From NCBI GenBank assembly GCA_947486575.1, contig CANKUB010000022.1:1-47219 (forward strand): DNA of 47,219 nucleotides, written 5' to 3'. Shown piece by piece: positions 17,101 to 24,546 of this stretch. The position numbers and the translations under genes were made by a program. Each line of letters opens with the position of its first letter. The stretch's first letter is position 1. The notes under the pieces are model-generated. The model worked only from the letters and a program-made list of their open reading frames with translations. It was not told where the DNA came from and searched no databases. This DNA comes from Betaproteobacteria bacterium (GTDB taxonomy: Bacteria > Pseudomonadota > Gammaproteobacteria > Burkholderiales > SG8-41).

Positions 17101-18020
17101 ATCGCCACCGCCGCGTCGGTGCCCTGCTTGGGATGCATCCAGATGTCCGCAAGTTTGGCCACCTCGGAATAATCGGGCGTAACCGCTACGGTTTTGGCGC
17201 CTTTGTAGCGCACCTCGGTAAAGAAATGCGCATCGGGCGTGCGGGTCTGCGGCACGTTGGAACCCCAGGCAATAATGAAGCTTGAGTTATACCAATCGGC
17301 AGATTCGGGCACGTCGGTTTGCTCGCCCCAGGTTTGCGGGCTCGATGGCGGCAGATCGCAATACCAATCATAGAAGCTCATACACACGCCGCCGATCAAG
17401 CTTAAATAACGGCTCCCGGCGGCGTAGCTGACCATCGACATGGCTGGTATTGGCGAGAAGCCGATGACACGGTCAGGCCCATACTTTTTGATGGTGTAAA
17501 CATTTGCCGCTGCGATGATCTCGTTGACCTCGTCCCAACTGGCACGCACAAAACCGCCCAGACCGCGCACTTTCTGGTAATCACTGCGTTGGGTGTCGGA
17601 TTCAACAATGGATGTCCACGCCTCCACGGGTTCTTTATCCAGACGCGCGGCTCGCCAGCTTTTCAGCAGCCGACCTCGCACCAACGGATACTTCACGCGA
17701 TTGGCGCTGTAGAGGTACCAACTGTAGCTTGCGCCACGCGCGCACCCACGCGGTTCGTGATTGGGCATATCCCAACGCGTGCGCGGGTAATCCGTCTGCT
17801 GAGTCTCCCAGGTAACAATGCCGCCCTTGACGTAAATCTTCCACGAGCACGATCCCGTGCAATTCACGCCATGCGTGGAACGCACGATCTTGTCGTGCGC
17901 CCAGCGGTTACGGTAGGCGTCCTCCCAGGTACGGTCTTCTCCGGTAACAACACCGTGCCCGTCGGAGAACTTTTCTCGTGGTTGGGCGAAATAGGTCAGC
18001 CGATCCAGAAAATGGCTCAT
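14184..18020 (-). CDS. narG: Respiratory nitrate reductase alpha subunit NarG (molybdenum)
   Basis: NarG reduces nitrate to nitrite on the cytoplasmic side of the membrane with a bis-MGD molybdenum cofactor and one [4Fe-4S] cluster (FS0). The 1278-residue protein has HGVNCTGSCSW near residue 50, the His/Cys ligands of FS0, with the fourth ligand in HEPRGCARGAS. The segment GYTNVHEYIPWRTLTGRQQFYQDHPWM and the C-terminal cofactor domain are typical of membrane-bound Nar rather than periplasmic Nap. There is no Tat twin-arginine leader, as expected. It starts at ATG 18018-18020 and lies 37 nt after narK2. It is intact over its full length. Confidence 0.97.
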   Translation of the reverse strand: MSHFLDRLTYFAQPREKFSDGHGVVTGEDRTWEDAYRNRWAHDKIVRSTHGVNCTGSCSWKIYVKGGIVTWETQQTDYPRTRWDMPNHEPRGCARGASYSWYLYSANRVKYPLVRGRLLKSWRAARLDKEPVEAWTSIVESDTQRSDYQKVRGLGGFVRASWDEVNEIIAAANVYTIKKYGPDRVIGFSPIPAMSMVSYAAGSRYLSLIGGVCMSFYDWYCDLPPSSPQTWGEQTDVPESADWYNSSFIIAWGSNVPQTRTPDAHFFTEVRYKGAKTVAVTPDYSEVAKLADIWMHPKQGTDAAVAMAMGHVILKEFYFPDGEKRRSAYFDDYARRYTDLPMLVMLKEHTLANGEKIRVPDRYVRASDFGDKLGQTNNPEWKTVAIDSTGKVVLPNGAIGFRWGADGRADQGQWNLEAKDARNGNDVKLKLSLLEDADPAKESARVGFPYFGGIETVHFTHSPQDKNGSPADVLVRTVPVQRLVLGSGSEAREAMVATVFDLQAANYGVARGLPGELAATSYDDDTPYTPAWQERITGTPREQVIAVARQFADNADKTQGKSMVIIGAAMNHWYHSDMNYRGIINMLMMCGCIGQSGGGWAHYVGQEKLRPQTGWTALAFALDWIRPPRQQNSTSFFYAHTDQWRYEKLGVEEVLSPLADKKLFGGSMIDYNVRAERMGWLPSAPQLKTNPMQVVRDAQAAGMDAKEYAVKGLKDGSLKMSCEDPDAPQNWPRNLFVWRSNLLGSSGKGHEYFLKHLLGTSNGVQGKDLGAEEAKPEEVVWHDKAPEGKLDLLVTLDFRMSTTCLYSDIVLPTATWYEKNDLNTSDMHPFIHPLSTAVDPAWQSRSDWDIYKGFAKKFSEICVGHLGVEKELVLTPLMHDTPAELAQPFDVKEWKKGEVELIPGKTAPQMMVVERDYPNVYKRFTALGPLMDKAGNGGKGIAWNTQDEVKQLGELNGLNLAEGITHGMPRIETDIDACEVILQLAPETNGHVAVKAWKALGKQTGRDHTHLAIHREDEKIRFRDIQAQPRKIISSPTWSGIESETVSYNAGYTNVHEYIPWRTLTGRQQFYQDHPWMRAFGEGCVSYRPPVDLKTTAGIHGIKSNGNPEILLNFITPHQKWGIHSTYTDNLLMLTLSRGGPCVWLSEDDAKSAGIVDNDWIELFNINGAIAARAVVSQRVNPGMVMMYHAQEKIVNTPGSEITGARGGIHNSVTRIVLKPTHMIGGYAQLSYGFNYYGTIGTNRDEFVVVRKMVKVDWLDTPVAEELVRPVQAQGEVA

Positions 18021-18057
18021 GAGAGTTCCTGTAAGTAATTGTTTTTAATAAATATTT

Positions 18058-19722
18058 TTAAGGATTTTTGACGTAAGCGTCAGCACGAAGATAGAACCAC
18101 CAGTTAAGCACCAGACAAACAGAGTAGAAGATGGCAAAGCCGTACATCGCTATTTCGGGCGTGCCAGCCTTGATTTGCGCGCCGATGACTACGGGCGCTA
18201 CGAATGCGCCGTACGCGGCTATGGCAGATGTCCAACCCAGTACCGGTCCTGCCTGCGTGCGATCAAAAATGACGCCGATGGTGCGAAAGGTGGAGCCGTT
18301 GCCAATACCGCTGGCCGCAAACAGCACGACAAACAAGATCATGAACAACATGAAGTACTGCTCGGGCATAGGTGATTTGTAAGCCAGCAGCATCACGTAG
18401 CCCACAGCAACGGACGCCACCACCATGATGGCAGAGATGATCTGCGTAATAATTGAACCACCAAATTTGTCGGAAATCCAGCCGCCCACCGGACGTATCA
18501 GTGCGCCTACGAACGGCCCTATCCAGGCATAAGTAAACGCTGAGGGTGCATTGGGATTTTTCAGCGTATGCTGCATGACACCAGCGGCATCGGGCACGTG
18601 ACTCACACCGAATATCACCGTAATCGACAGTGGCAGCGCCATCGAGAATCCGATGAACGAGCCGAAGGTGACGATGTAGAGCGCCGTCATCGACCAGGTG
18701 TGCTTGTTGCGGAAAATGGCAAACTGCTTGGCGATGTTGTCTTTCATCACGCCAAACGCGGTGAGGCGCATGATCATCAACGCAGCAATCACGTCCAGCG
18801 GAATTGCCACCCACATACTGATCAGCCCCAGCCCGGTCGGCTTCGGCAGATAGAGATACAACCCCAGAATGGACGGAATGAACGCAAGCGTATACAGCCA
18901 GGTAATCTTGGCGAAAGCGAAGAGCGGGTGACCGGCATCCGGCGATACCGTTTTAAGATTGTTCATGCCGAACCAGCACAACGCGGCCAGTGGGATAAGC
19001 GACAGTACCCAGGCAAACCCGGCGTTTTGAATGTAGGTCGGTGTACCGGCAGAAATCTTGCCAAGTATCCAGCCACTGTCTTTCAACAACGTCATTGATT
19101 CGCCGCCCCACGCGCCAAACAAGCTCATGGTCATCACCAGCGGAATGACCACCTGCATGGTGGTAACGCCAAAGTTACCAATACCGGCGTTGACACCCAG
19201 CGCAGTACCTTGCAGGCGCTTGGGGAAAAACGTATTGATGTTCGACATCGAACTGGCGAAGTTGCCGCCGCCCACACCCGACCACAGCGCCATGAGTTGA
19301 AACGCCCACAGCGGCCAGTCCTTGTGCTGCAGCGCGATGCCCGTACCGATGGCGGGCGCCAGCAGCATGGCCGTGGTGAGAAAAATCGTGTTGCGTCCGC
19401 CTGCAATGCGAATCAGGAACGAAGCGGGAATGCGCATCGTCGCGCCAGCGATGCCCGCTATCGCTGTCAGCGTGAACAGCTCAGCCTGTGTAAACGGAAA
19501 GCCAAGATTCAGCATTTGCACCGTGATGATGCCCCACATGCCCCAGACGGCGAATCCGCACAGCAGCGCTGGCACCGAGATCAACAGATTGCGGTAGGCG
19601 ATACGCTTGCCTGTGGATTCCCAAAACGCATGGTCCTCGACATCCCATTTCTCAATGTCCGCCTTGCTGCCGCCTGTGTCCGCATTTGCTCCAGTGAAAC
19701 CGGTTTGCTCTGCGCTTTTCAT
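18058..19722 (-). CDS. narK2: Nitrate/nitrite transporter, NarK2 type
   Basis: This 554-residue major facilitator protein belongs to the NarK group. It is longer than usual MFS proteins because of a cytoplasmic N-terminal stretch of about 60 residues and an extended central region. Family marks are GVGGGNFASSMSNINTFFP and GNFGVTTMQVVIP in the first half (nitrate signature) and the ASGIGNGSTFRTIG segment in the second. In denitrifiers the long NarK2 type is linked to nitrate/nitrite antiport, which would export nitrite made by NarG. I chose ATG 19720-19722, 2 nt after the narK1 stop, with AGGTG before it; a longer frame would overlap narK1 by about 100 nt. The gene is followed by narG. Confidence 0.92.
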   Translation of the reverse strand: MKSAEQTGFTGANADTGGSKADIEKWDVEDHAFWESTGKRIAYRNLLISVPALLCGFAVWGMWGIITVQMLNLGFPFTQAELFTLTAIAGIAGATMRIPASFLIRIAGGRNTIFLTTAMLLAPAIGTGIALQHKDWPLWAFQLMALWSGVGGGNFASSMSNINTFFPKRLQGTALGVNAGIGNFGVTTMQVVIPLVMTMSLFGAWGGESMTLLKDSGWILGKISAGTPTYIQNAGFAWVLSLIPLAALCWFGMNNLKTVSPDAGHPLFAFAKITWLYTLAFIPSILGLYLYLPKPTGLGLISMWVAIPLDVIAALMIMRLTAFGVMKDNIAKQFAIFRNKHTWSMTALYIVTFGSFIGFSMALPLSITVIFGVSHVPDAAGVMQHTLKNPNAPSAFTYAWIGPFVGALIRPVGGWISDKFGGSIITQIISAIMVVASVAVGYVMLLAYKSPMPEQYFMLFMILFVVLFAASGIGNGSTFRTIGVIFDRTQAGPVLGWTSAIAAYGAFVAPVVIGAQIKAGTPEIAMYGFAIFYSVCLVLNWWFYLRADAYVKNP

Positions 19723-19724
19723 AG

Positions 19725-21002
19725 TTACACCTGTGTGAGGATGTTGCGTGATGGTTCGGGATGCTTGCGCGCTTCCGCCAGACTCATTGGGCGCACTTCG
19801 GTGAAGTACATCCACATCAGAGATACCCAAACGATGCCGAACATCAGCATGAAGGCCGACGAGCGTATTCCCGTCAGATCGACCAAGGCACCGAACATGA
19901 TCGGCAGTACGAAGCCGCCGAGGCCACCCGCGAGGCCGACTACGCCGGACACCACACCGATGTTCTGCGGATAATCATCCGAGATGTATTTGAACACCGA
20001 GGCCTTGCCGATGGCGAAAGCAATACCCATGGTAAACATGATGATGGTGAAAAGCGTCGGATTCAGACCAACGTGAAATTGCTTCGGGCCGGTGACCGTC
20101 TGAATGGTGAATTGCGTCTGTGGATACGACAGGAAGAACAGGCAAACCAGCCCGACCCACAGCACCCACCAGGTGACCGTATGCGCGCCATACTTGTCGG
20201 AAAACCAGCCGCCGATGGCACGCAATAAACCGCCAGGTATGCTGAATCCTGCGGCCAGCAGCGCCGCGATCTTGAGATCAAAGCCGTATTCGGAAATGTA
20301 GTACTTGGTCATCCACAGTGACAGCGCCACATAGCCGCCGAACACGATGGAGTAATACTGGCTGTAACGCCAAACGGTGGGGTCTTTCAGGGCCATTAAC
20401 TGCTCTTTAACGGACACCTTGGCAGCGTCGGCCGTGTGCGATTCGTCGGTATAGGTAAAGAACCAGAACAGCAATGCCGTAATCAGCATGAGCACGGCAT
20501 ACACTTTTGGCACCATCGCCCAACCATAAGCCACCACGATGGTTGGTGCGACAAGCTTGGTCACCGCAGCACCGGTGTTACCCATGCCGAAGATTCCCAT
20601 GGCAAGACCCTGACGGCTCTTGGGAAACCAGCGTGCGCAGTAAGCAATGCCGACTGTGAATGAGCCGCCGGCAATCCCCACGAATAGCCCGGTCACCAGA
20701 AAATGCCAGAATTCGGTGGCCCACGAAATCATCCAGATCGGCGCCACGGTGCATAGCATCAAAATGAAGAACACGATGCGACCACCAAAGCGGTCGGTCC
20801 ACATACCCAACGGAAGTCGAATGAGTGATCCGGTCAATACCGGTGTGGCAATCAGAATCCCGAATTCCGTTTCATTCAGACCCAGCGACTGCTTGATGGG
20901 AATGCCGATCACGGCGAACATCATCCACACCATAAAGCACACCGTGAACGCCGTCGTGCTTGACGTCACCACCGACCACTGTTTGTATTTTTCCGAAGCC
21001 AT
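19725..21002 (-). CDS. narK1: Nitrate transporter, NarK1 type
   Basis: This 425-residue MFS protein has 12 predicted helices. The nitrate-signature segments are GGSFTVGIAYCARWFPKSRQ and GMGNTGAAVTKLVAP in the N-terminal half and GVVGLAGGLGGFVLP in the C-terminal half. NarK1 proteins are associated with nitrate uptake by proton symport, which would start respiration before nitrite accumulates, with NarK2 acting afterwards as exchanger. In some bacteria the two are fused in one protein; here they are two genes 2 nt apart. ATG 21000-21002 follows GGGGAAGG. The gene opens the nar operon, with an FNR-type site 66 nt upstream, and diverges from the PII-like gene. Confidence 0.92.
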   Translation of the reverse strand: MASEKYKQWSVVTSSTTAFTVCFMVWMMFAVIGIPIKQSLGLNETEFGILIATPVLTGSLIRLPLGMWTDRFGGRIVFFILMLCTVAPIWMISWATEFWHFLVTGLFVGIAGGSFTVGIAYCARWFPKSRQGLAMGIFGMGNTGAAVTKLVAPTIVVAYGWAMVPKVYAVLMLITALLFWFFTYTDESHTADAAKVSVKEQLMALKDPTVWRYSQYYSIVFGGYVALSLWMTKYYISEYGFDLKIAALLAAGFSIPGGLLRAIGGWFSDKYGAHTVTWWVLWVGLVCLFFLSYPQTQFTIQTVTGPKQFHVGLNPTLFTIIMFTMGIAFAIGKASVFKYISDDYPQNIGVVSGVVGLAGGLGGFVLPIMFGALVDLTGIRSSAFMLMFGIVWVSLMWMYFTEVRPMSLAEARKHPEPSRNILTQV

Positions 21003-21061
21003 CGCACCTTCCCCTGATCGTGTTCACGCAGACCAGTCTATGCGGTAGGCAATGGCATCAC

Positions 21062-21075
21062 TTGATATACGTCAA
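21062..21075. promoter_or_regulatory. FNR/DNR-type operator of the nar operon
   Basis: TTGATATACGTCAA is the consensus with one changed base in the second half (GTCAA for ATCAA). It is centred about 66 nt before the narK1 start in the 215-nt divergent gap, a fitting distance for a class II promoter reading leftwards. Confidence 0.8.
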
Positions 21076-21149
21076 GCGACAGGCCGATTACGCACTACAA
21101 TGGTTCGATGACGCACTTTAGGAGTGCGCGTCACGTCAGACGCGGCCGT

Positions 21150-21163
21150 TTGATCCAGATCAA
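21150..21163. promoter_or_regulatory. FNR/DNR-type operator of the PII-like gene
   Basis: TTGATCCAGATCAA is a perfect FNR-type palindrome, extended to TTTGAT...ATCAAA. It is centred 61 nt before the ATG of the small plus-strand gene and 88 nt from the nar operator, so the two divergent units each have their own site. Confidence 0.82.
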
Positions 21164-21217
21164 ACGAGAATGCGCCGTGTGATGGTATTCGTGACACATC
21201 CACAGACAGGAGGCATC

Positions 21218-21517
21218 ATGAAACTGGCATTCGTCGTCTATTACGAGCACAGAAACACGCAGGTCATGGAAATGCTGACGGCGCTGAACATCGATTACTA
21301 CACCCGCTGGGAAAACTTAAAGGGCAAAGGGCACGGTACGGAACCGCATATCGGCATCGGCAGCTTTGGCCGCTTGAATTCGGCACTAATGATCGCCTTT
21401 GAAGATGAGGCGCCGCTGTCAGCGCTGATCGACGCCATCAACAGCGCCAATGATACAGCGCGACGTACCGATGAGCGAATACGGCTGTTTCAGGTGCCGC
21501 TGGAACGCGTGGTGTAG
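21218..21517 (+). CDS. Small PII-like, transporter-associated protein
   Basis: This 99-residue soluble protein is read from ATG 21218, which has a strong AGGAGG ahead. It seems to have the ferredoxin-like alpha/beta fold of the PII superfamily. The pattern YYTRWENLKGKGHGTEPHIG, followed by GRLNSALMIAFEDE, resembles small PII-like proteins usually found next to membrane transporters (PG0541-type). The canonical GlnB T-loop uridylylation Tyr context is not present, so it is not GlnB/GlnK. It diverges from narK1 and has its own FNR-type site, so it is expected with nitrate respiration. Partner and ligand are unknown; regulation of NarK transport is a guess from context. Confidence 0.6.
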   Translation: MKLAFVVYYEHRNTQVMEMLTALNIDYYTRWENLKGKGHGTEPHIGIGSFGRLNSALMIAFEDEAPLSALIDAINSANDTARRTDERIRLFQVPLERVV

Positions 21518-21548
21518 CCAGATAGCCGGTGGCTCGACGGTACAGGCA

Positions 21549-22271
21549 TCACGGCACCAAACGACAGAACAAGCCGTCAGCGGCAAACACCTGTGGATGC
21601 AATGCGTGAATCATGCCGTAAATACCTACGCCAGCGATAATACTGGCCACCACGAATCGCACACGGCGGCCATTTCTCGTGCCTTGCATGCGCCGAATCA
21701 GACCGCCGAGCAATAACATATTCGGCAGGGTTCCGAGGCCAAATGCCAGCATGACCAACCCACTATGAAGCGCGTCACCGGTACTCAGCGCGAGCAACAG
21801 TACGGCATACACCATTCCGCAGGGCAACCAGCCCCATACCATGCCAAGTCCCAGCGCCTTGGCGAGGCTATCGACGGGAAGCACGCGTTTCGTCAGCGGT
21901 TGCACGTGGCGCCATAGCACAGCACCTGCCGCTTCTAAGCTGCGCACCAGCGGCGTCACACCCGCCAGATACAGGGCCAACAGGCACAACGACAACGCTG
22001 CGGCAAACATGAACATCTGCTGCAGAGGCATCGAGCCTCGCAGCATTAACCCGGCCTGTCCGGCAGTACCCGCGAGAACGCCCGCCAGGGTGTAACTCAG
22101 CACACGTCCAGCGTTGTAAGCCAGTATGAAATTTCTGCGCGGTGCAGCATTGTCTGGCCCATGTCCGCCCAACAGACACGAAATCCCGCCACACATTGCC
22201 GCGCAATGCACGCCGCCCAGCAATCCCGCCGTGAATGCAGCCAGCGCCATCGTTTCAAGCCAGCCCATCAA
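21549..22271 (-). CDS. TauE/SafE-family (DsbD-like) membrane protein of the cbb3/hemN cluster
   Basis: This 240-residue inner-membrane protein has about six helices. Near the N-terminus it shows AGLLGGVHCAAMCGGIS, a Cys/His pair in a helix typical of the urease-accessory/TauE-like and DsbD-transmembrane group, and later WGWLPCGMVYAVL with another Cys. Proteins of this type are regularly found beside cbb3-oxidase assembly genes and are thought to help metal (copper) handling or redox maturation. It overlaps the end of hemN by 4 nt and should be co-translated with it. The exact substrate is not known from sequence. Confidence 0.78.
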   Translation of the reverse strand: MMGWLETMALAAFTAGLLGGVHCAAMCGGISCLLGGHGPDNAAPRRNFILAYNAGRVLSYTLAGVLAGTAGQAGLMLRGSMPLQQMFMFAAALSLCLLALYLAGVTPLVRSLEAAGAVLWRHVQPLTKRVLPVDSLAKALGLGMVWGWLPCGMVYAVLLLALSTGDALHSGLVMLAFGLGTLPNMLLLGGLIRRMQGTRNGRRVRFVVASIIAGVGIYGMIHALHPQVFAADGLFCRLVP

Positions 22272-23665
22272 ATGACTCTGGAGAATTTATCCAGCGACTG
22301 CGCCTGTGGCAAATAGGCATCAAACACCATGCAGATGTTACGCACCAGCATACGTCCTCGCGCTGTGACGGTTATCCAGCGCTCATCCACTTCAACCAAT
22401 CCGGCTTGCGCCAGATCATCAAGCTCTTGTAATTCATTCTTAAAATATTCATTAAATTCAATAAGATACGATATCTCGATATTCTGCTTTGACAGTACAA
22501 AATTACACATCAGCCGCTGGATCACAGCGCGGCGCAGAAGGTCATCGGCCGTCAATTCCATGCCGCGTGCCACGGGCAGTCGCCCGCGATCGATGCTTTC
22601 GTAGTAATCATCAAGCTCGCGGTAATTCTGGCTGTGGGTGGGCCCGATCTGGCCTATGGAAGACACCCCTAACGCCAGCAAATCGCTATCGGCATGCGTG
22701 GAGTAGCCCTGAAAATTGCGCTGCAAACGGCCTTCGCGCTGCGCCACAGCGAGGGCATCATTCTCGCGCGCAAAGTGATCCATGCCGATGTAAACATACC
22801 CTGCGGCGCACAGCCGCTCCACCGCCAGGCCCAGCAAGCTGAGCTTGATCTCCGGTGCAGGAATGTCGGCCTCATGAATTCTCTGTTGCGACCTGAAACG
22901 TGTCGGCAGGTGCGCATAGTTGTACACCGCCACACGGTCGGGATTGGCGGCAATCACACGGTCAAGCGTATGACCGAACGTCAACGGATTCTGTTTAGGC
23001 AGGCCGTAGATCAAATCGACATTCACCGAATGAAAGCCTTCCCGCCGGGCGGCTTCAATTACCGCCAGCGTCTGCGCTTCACTTTGCACACGGTTTACCG
23101 CGCGCTGCACATCCGCATCGAAGTCCTGCACGCCCAGACTGATCCGATTAAACCCCATCGCACGCAGCGCAGCGACGCCGGACGCATCCACGGTGCGGGG
23201 ATCAACCTCGATGGAATATTCACCGTTGTCCGTAAAATCAAATTTCGAGCGCAATAAATCAAACAACTGCGCCAATTCCCGCATATCGTAAAACGTCGGT
23301 GTGCCGCCGCCCCAATGCATCTGCACCACACGGCGATTATCACGATGGCGCCCAAAAAGCGCACTTTGCATCTCGATTTCCCGATGCAAGTAATCAAGAT
23401 ATTGGCGTGCCTTGCTCAGGTTCCGGGTGGCGATTTTGTTGCACGCACAATAAAAGCACAGCGTGCGGCAAAACGGCAGGTGCACATAAATTGAAAGGGC
23501 GCTGCGCACGTCGCTGGCATTGCGTCTGACCATCCACGATTGATACGCATCCGGGCCGAAGTCCGGTGTAAAACGGTCCGCCGTTGGATACGATGTGTAA
23601 CGCGGGCCATTGCGGTCCAGTCGGCGTATCAGTTGCGGGTCGAATTCAAATGACAACGGTTGCAT
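22268..23665 (-). CDS. hemN: Oxygen-independent coproporphyrinogen III dehydrogenase HemN
   Basis: HemN converts coproporphyrinogen III to protoporphyrinogen IX without oxygen, so haem can be made for NarI, cbb3 oxidase and cytochromes under anoxia. It is a radical SAM enzyme: CRTLCFYCACNK near residue 68 gives the CxxxCxxC cluster motif plus the additional Cys usual in HemN. The N-terminal RRLDRNGPRYTSYPTADRF and MHWGGGTPTF segments are typical. Length is 465 residues from ATG 23663-23665, close to E. coli HemN (457). An upstream extension of 30 residues is possible but would sit within the leader close to the FNR-type site at 23738. Confidence 0.95.
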   Translation of the reverse strand: MQPLSFEFDPQLIRRLDRNGPRYTSYPTADRFTPDFGPDAYQSWMVRRNASDVRSALSIYVHLPFCRTLCFYCACNKIATRNLSKARQYLDYLHREIEMQSALFGRHRDNRRVVQMHWGGGTPTFYDMRELAQLFDLLRSKFDFTDNGEYSIEVDPRTVDASGVAALRAMGFNRISLGVQDFDADVQRAVNRVQSEAQTLAVIEAARREGFHSVNVDLIYGLPKQNPLTFGHTLDRVIAANPDRVAVYNYAHLPTRFRSQQRIHEADIPAPEIKLSLLGLAVERLCAAGYVYIGMDHFARENDALAVAQREGRLQRNFQGYSTHADSDLLALGVSSIGQIGPTHSQNYRELDDYYESIDRGRLPVARGMELTADDLLRRAVIQRLMCNFVLSKQNIEISYLIEFNEYFKNELQELDDLAQAGLVEVDERWITVTARGRMLVRNICMVFDAYLPQAQSLDKFSRVI

Positions 23666-23737
23666 AGTGACACCCTGCCATCGAAGTGGCGTTTTTTCAG
23701 ATGGAGTCTCAGTATCTTCTTGCCTAGAAACCAGCGG

Positions 23738-23751
23738 TTGATCCACGTCAA
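23738..23751. promoter_or_regulatory. FNR/DNR-type operator upstream of hemN
   Basis: TTGATCCACGTCAA matches the consensus with one changed base. It is centred about 80 nt before the chosen hemN start, in the gap after the small membrane-protein gene. hemN thus has its own anaerobic promoter besides possible readthrough from the cco operon. Confidence 0.75.
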
Positions 23752-23766
23752 ACACAGCGCCAGTTA

Positions 23767-23997
23767 CTAACGACTAGGCTCGTCACCGTTGCGTTGCAGG
23801 AAGCAGGTCAGTGAACTGGACGCTGCGGCGAACAACCAGAACATGAAAAATCCGAGGGTATAAACGGCTGTGCGGCTGAGTTCGACAGGGTTGCCGAATA
23901 CATGCAAGTCTGCGGGGTCAAACAGCGTGAAGAAAACACCTTCTGCAACACCGCCCATCAGAAACGACGGCCACAATATCCACATCGCACATTTCAT
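23767..23997 (-). CDS. Small two-helix membrane protein of the cco cluster
   Basis: The 76-residue protein has two hydrophobic segments, MKCAMWILWPSFLMGGVAEGV and AVYTLGFFMFWLFAAASSSL, joined by a short acidic loop FTLFDPADLHVFG. It ends in a short polar tail. ATG 23995-23997 has AGGGAGG before it and the gene lies 17 nt after ccoH on the same strand. It appears to be a family specific to cbb3 gene clusters, but I know no assigned function. It may be an assembly or small oxidase-associated subunit; this is inference from position only. Confidence 0.75.
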   Translation of the reverse strand: MKCAMWILWPSFLMGGVAEGVFFTLFDPADLHVFGNPVELSRTAVYTLGFFMFWLFAAASSSLTCFLQRNGDEPSR

Positions 23998-24014
23998 GGC
24001 ACCCTCCCTGATTA

Positions 24015-24536
24015 TCAGCGCGGCGACGTTGGCGACAATGCGATGGTCGCGCGGCCCGGCACCACCACATCCCCCACCAGCCGCCAGGTGCGCTTTTGAT
24101 CTTCCAGCGTAATCTGCCAGCGGCCCGGCGTGAGGGCTGGAAACGCACTGGCGTGGCCACCACGCCCACCATTGCCGGTAGACGTCAGCAGCAATGCCTT
24201 ATCAAACGAAGGCCGTCCAGGATGCGCAAGGTGCAGCACCAAAGGGCTGGCTGCCGGCACACCACCCTCCAGCACAACCTCAACACGACCGAAGTCCGGC
24301 GCAAATTCGATCTGCGCACGCAACCCCAACTGTCGCGCCTCCACGTCACGCGCCAGCGTTTGATTGATGGCCAAACCCTGCTTGTAATAATCATCAGCGA
24401 CCAGGCCATCGCTCGTCACCACCGCCAGATAAGCGGTGATCGCGCCGGCGACAACGACCGCAGCCGGCCCTGCCATCAACAACCACGGCCACAGCTCGCG
24501 GTACCAGTGACTGGCGTTCCCAGGATGTGCGTTCAT
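24015..24536 (-). CDS. ccoH: FixH/CcoH family cbb3 oxidase assembly protein
   Basis: CcoH is a membrane protein needed for stable assembly of cbb3 oxidase. This 173-residue protein has one N-terminal transmembrane helix (about residues 15-40, WPWLLMAGPAAVVVAGAITAYLAV) followed by a periplasmic domain. DGLVADDYYKQGLAINQTLARD, just after the helix, is the conserved FixH core. The start is ATG 24534-24536; a longer frame would run into ccoG. It lies 10 nt after the ccoG stop. Confidence 0.9.
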   Translation of the reverse strand: MNAHPGNASHWYRELWPWLLMAGPAAVVVAGAITAYLAVVTSDGLVADDYYKQGLAINQTLARDVEARQLGLRAQIEFAPDFGRVEVVLEGGVPAASPLVLHLAHPGRPSFDKALLLTSTGNGGRGGHASAFPALTPGRWQITLEDQKRTWRLVGDVVVPGRATIALSPTSPR

Positions 24537-24546
24537 GATGCCTCTG

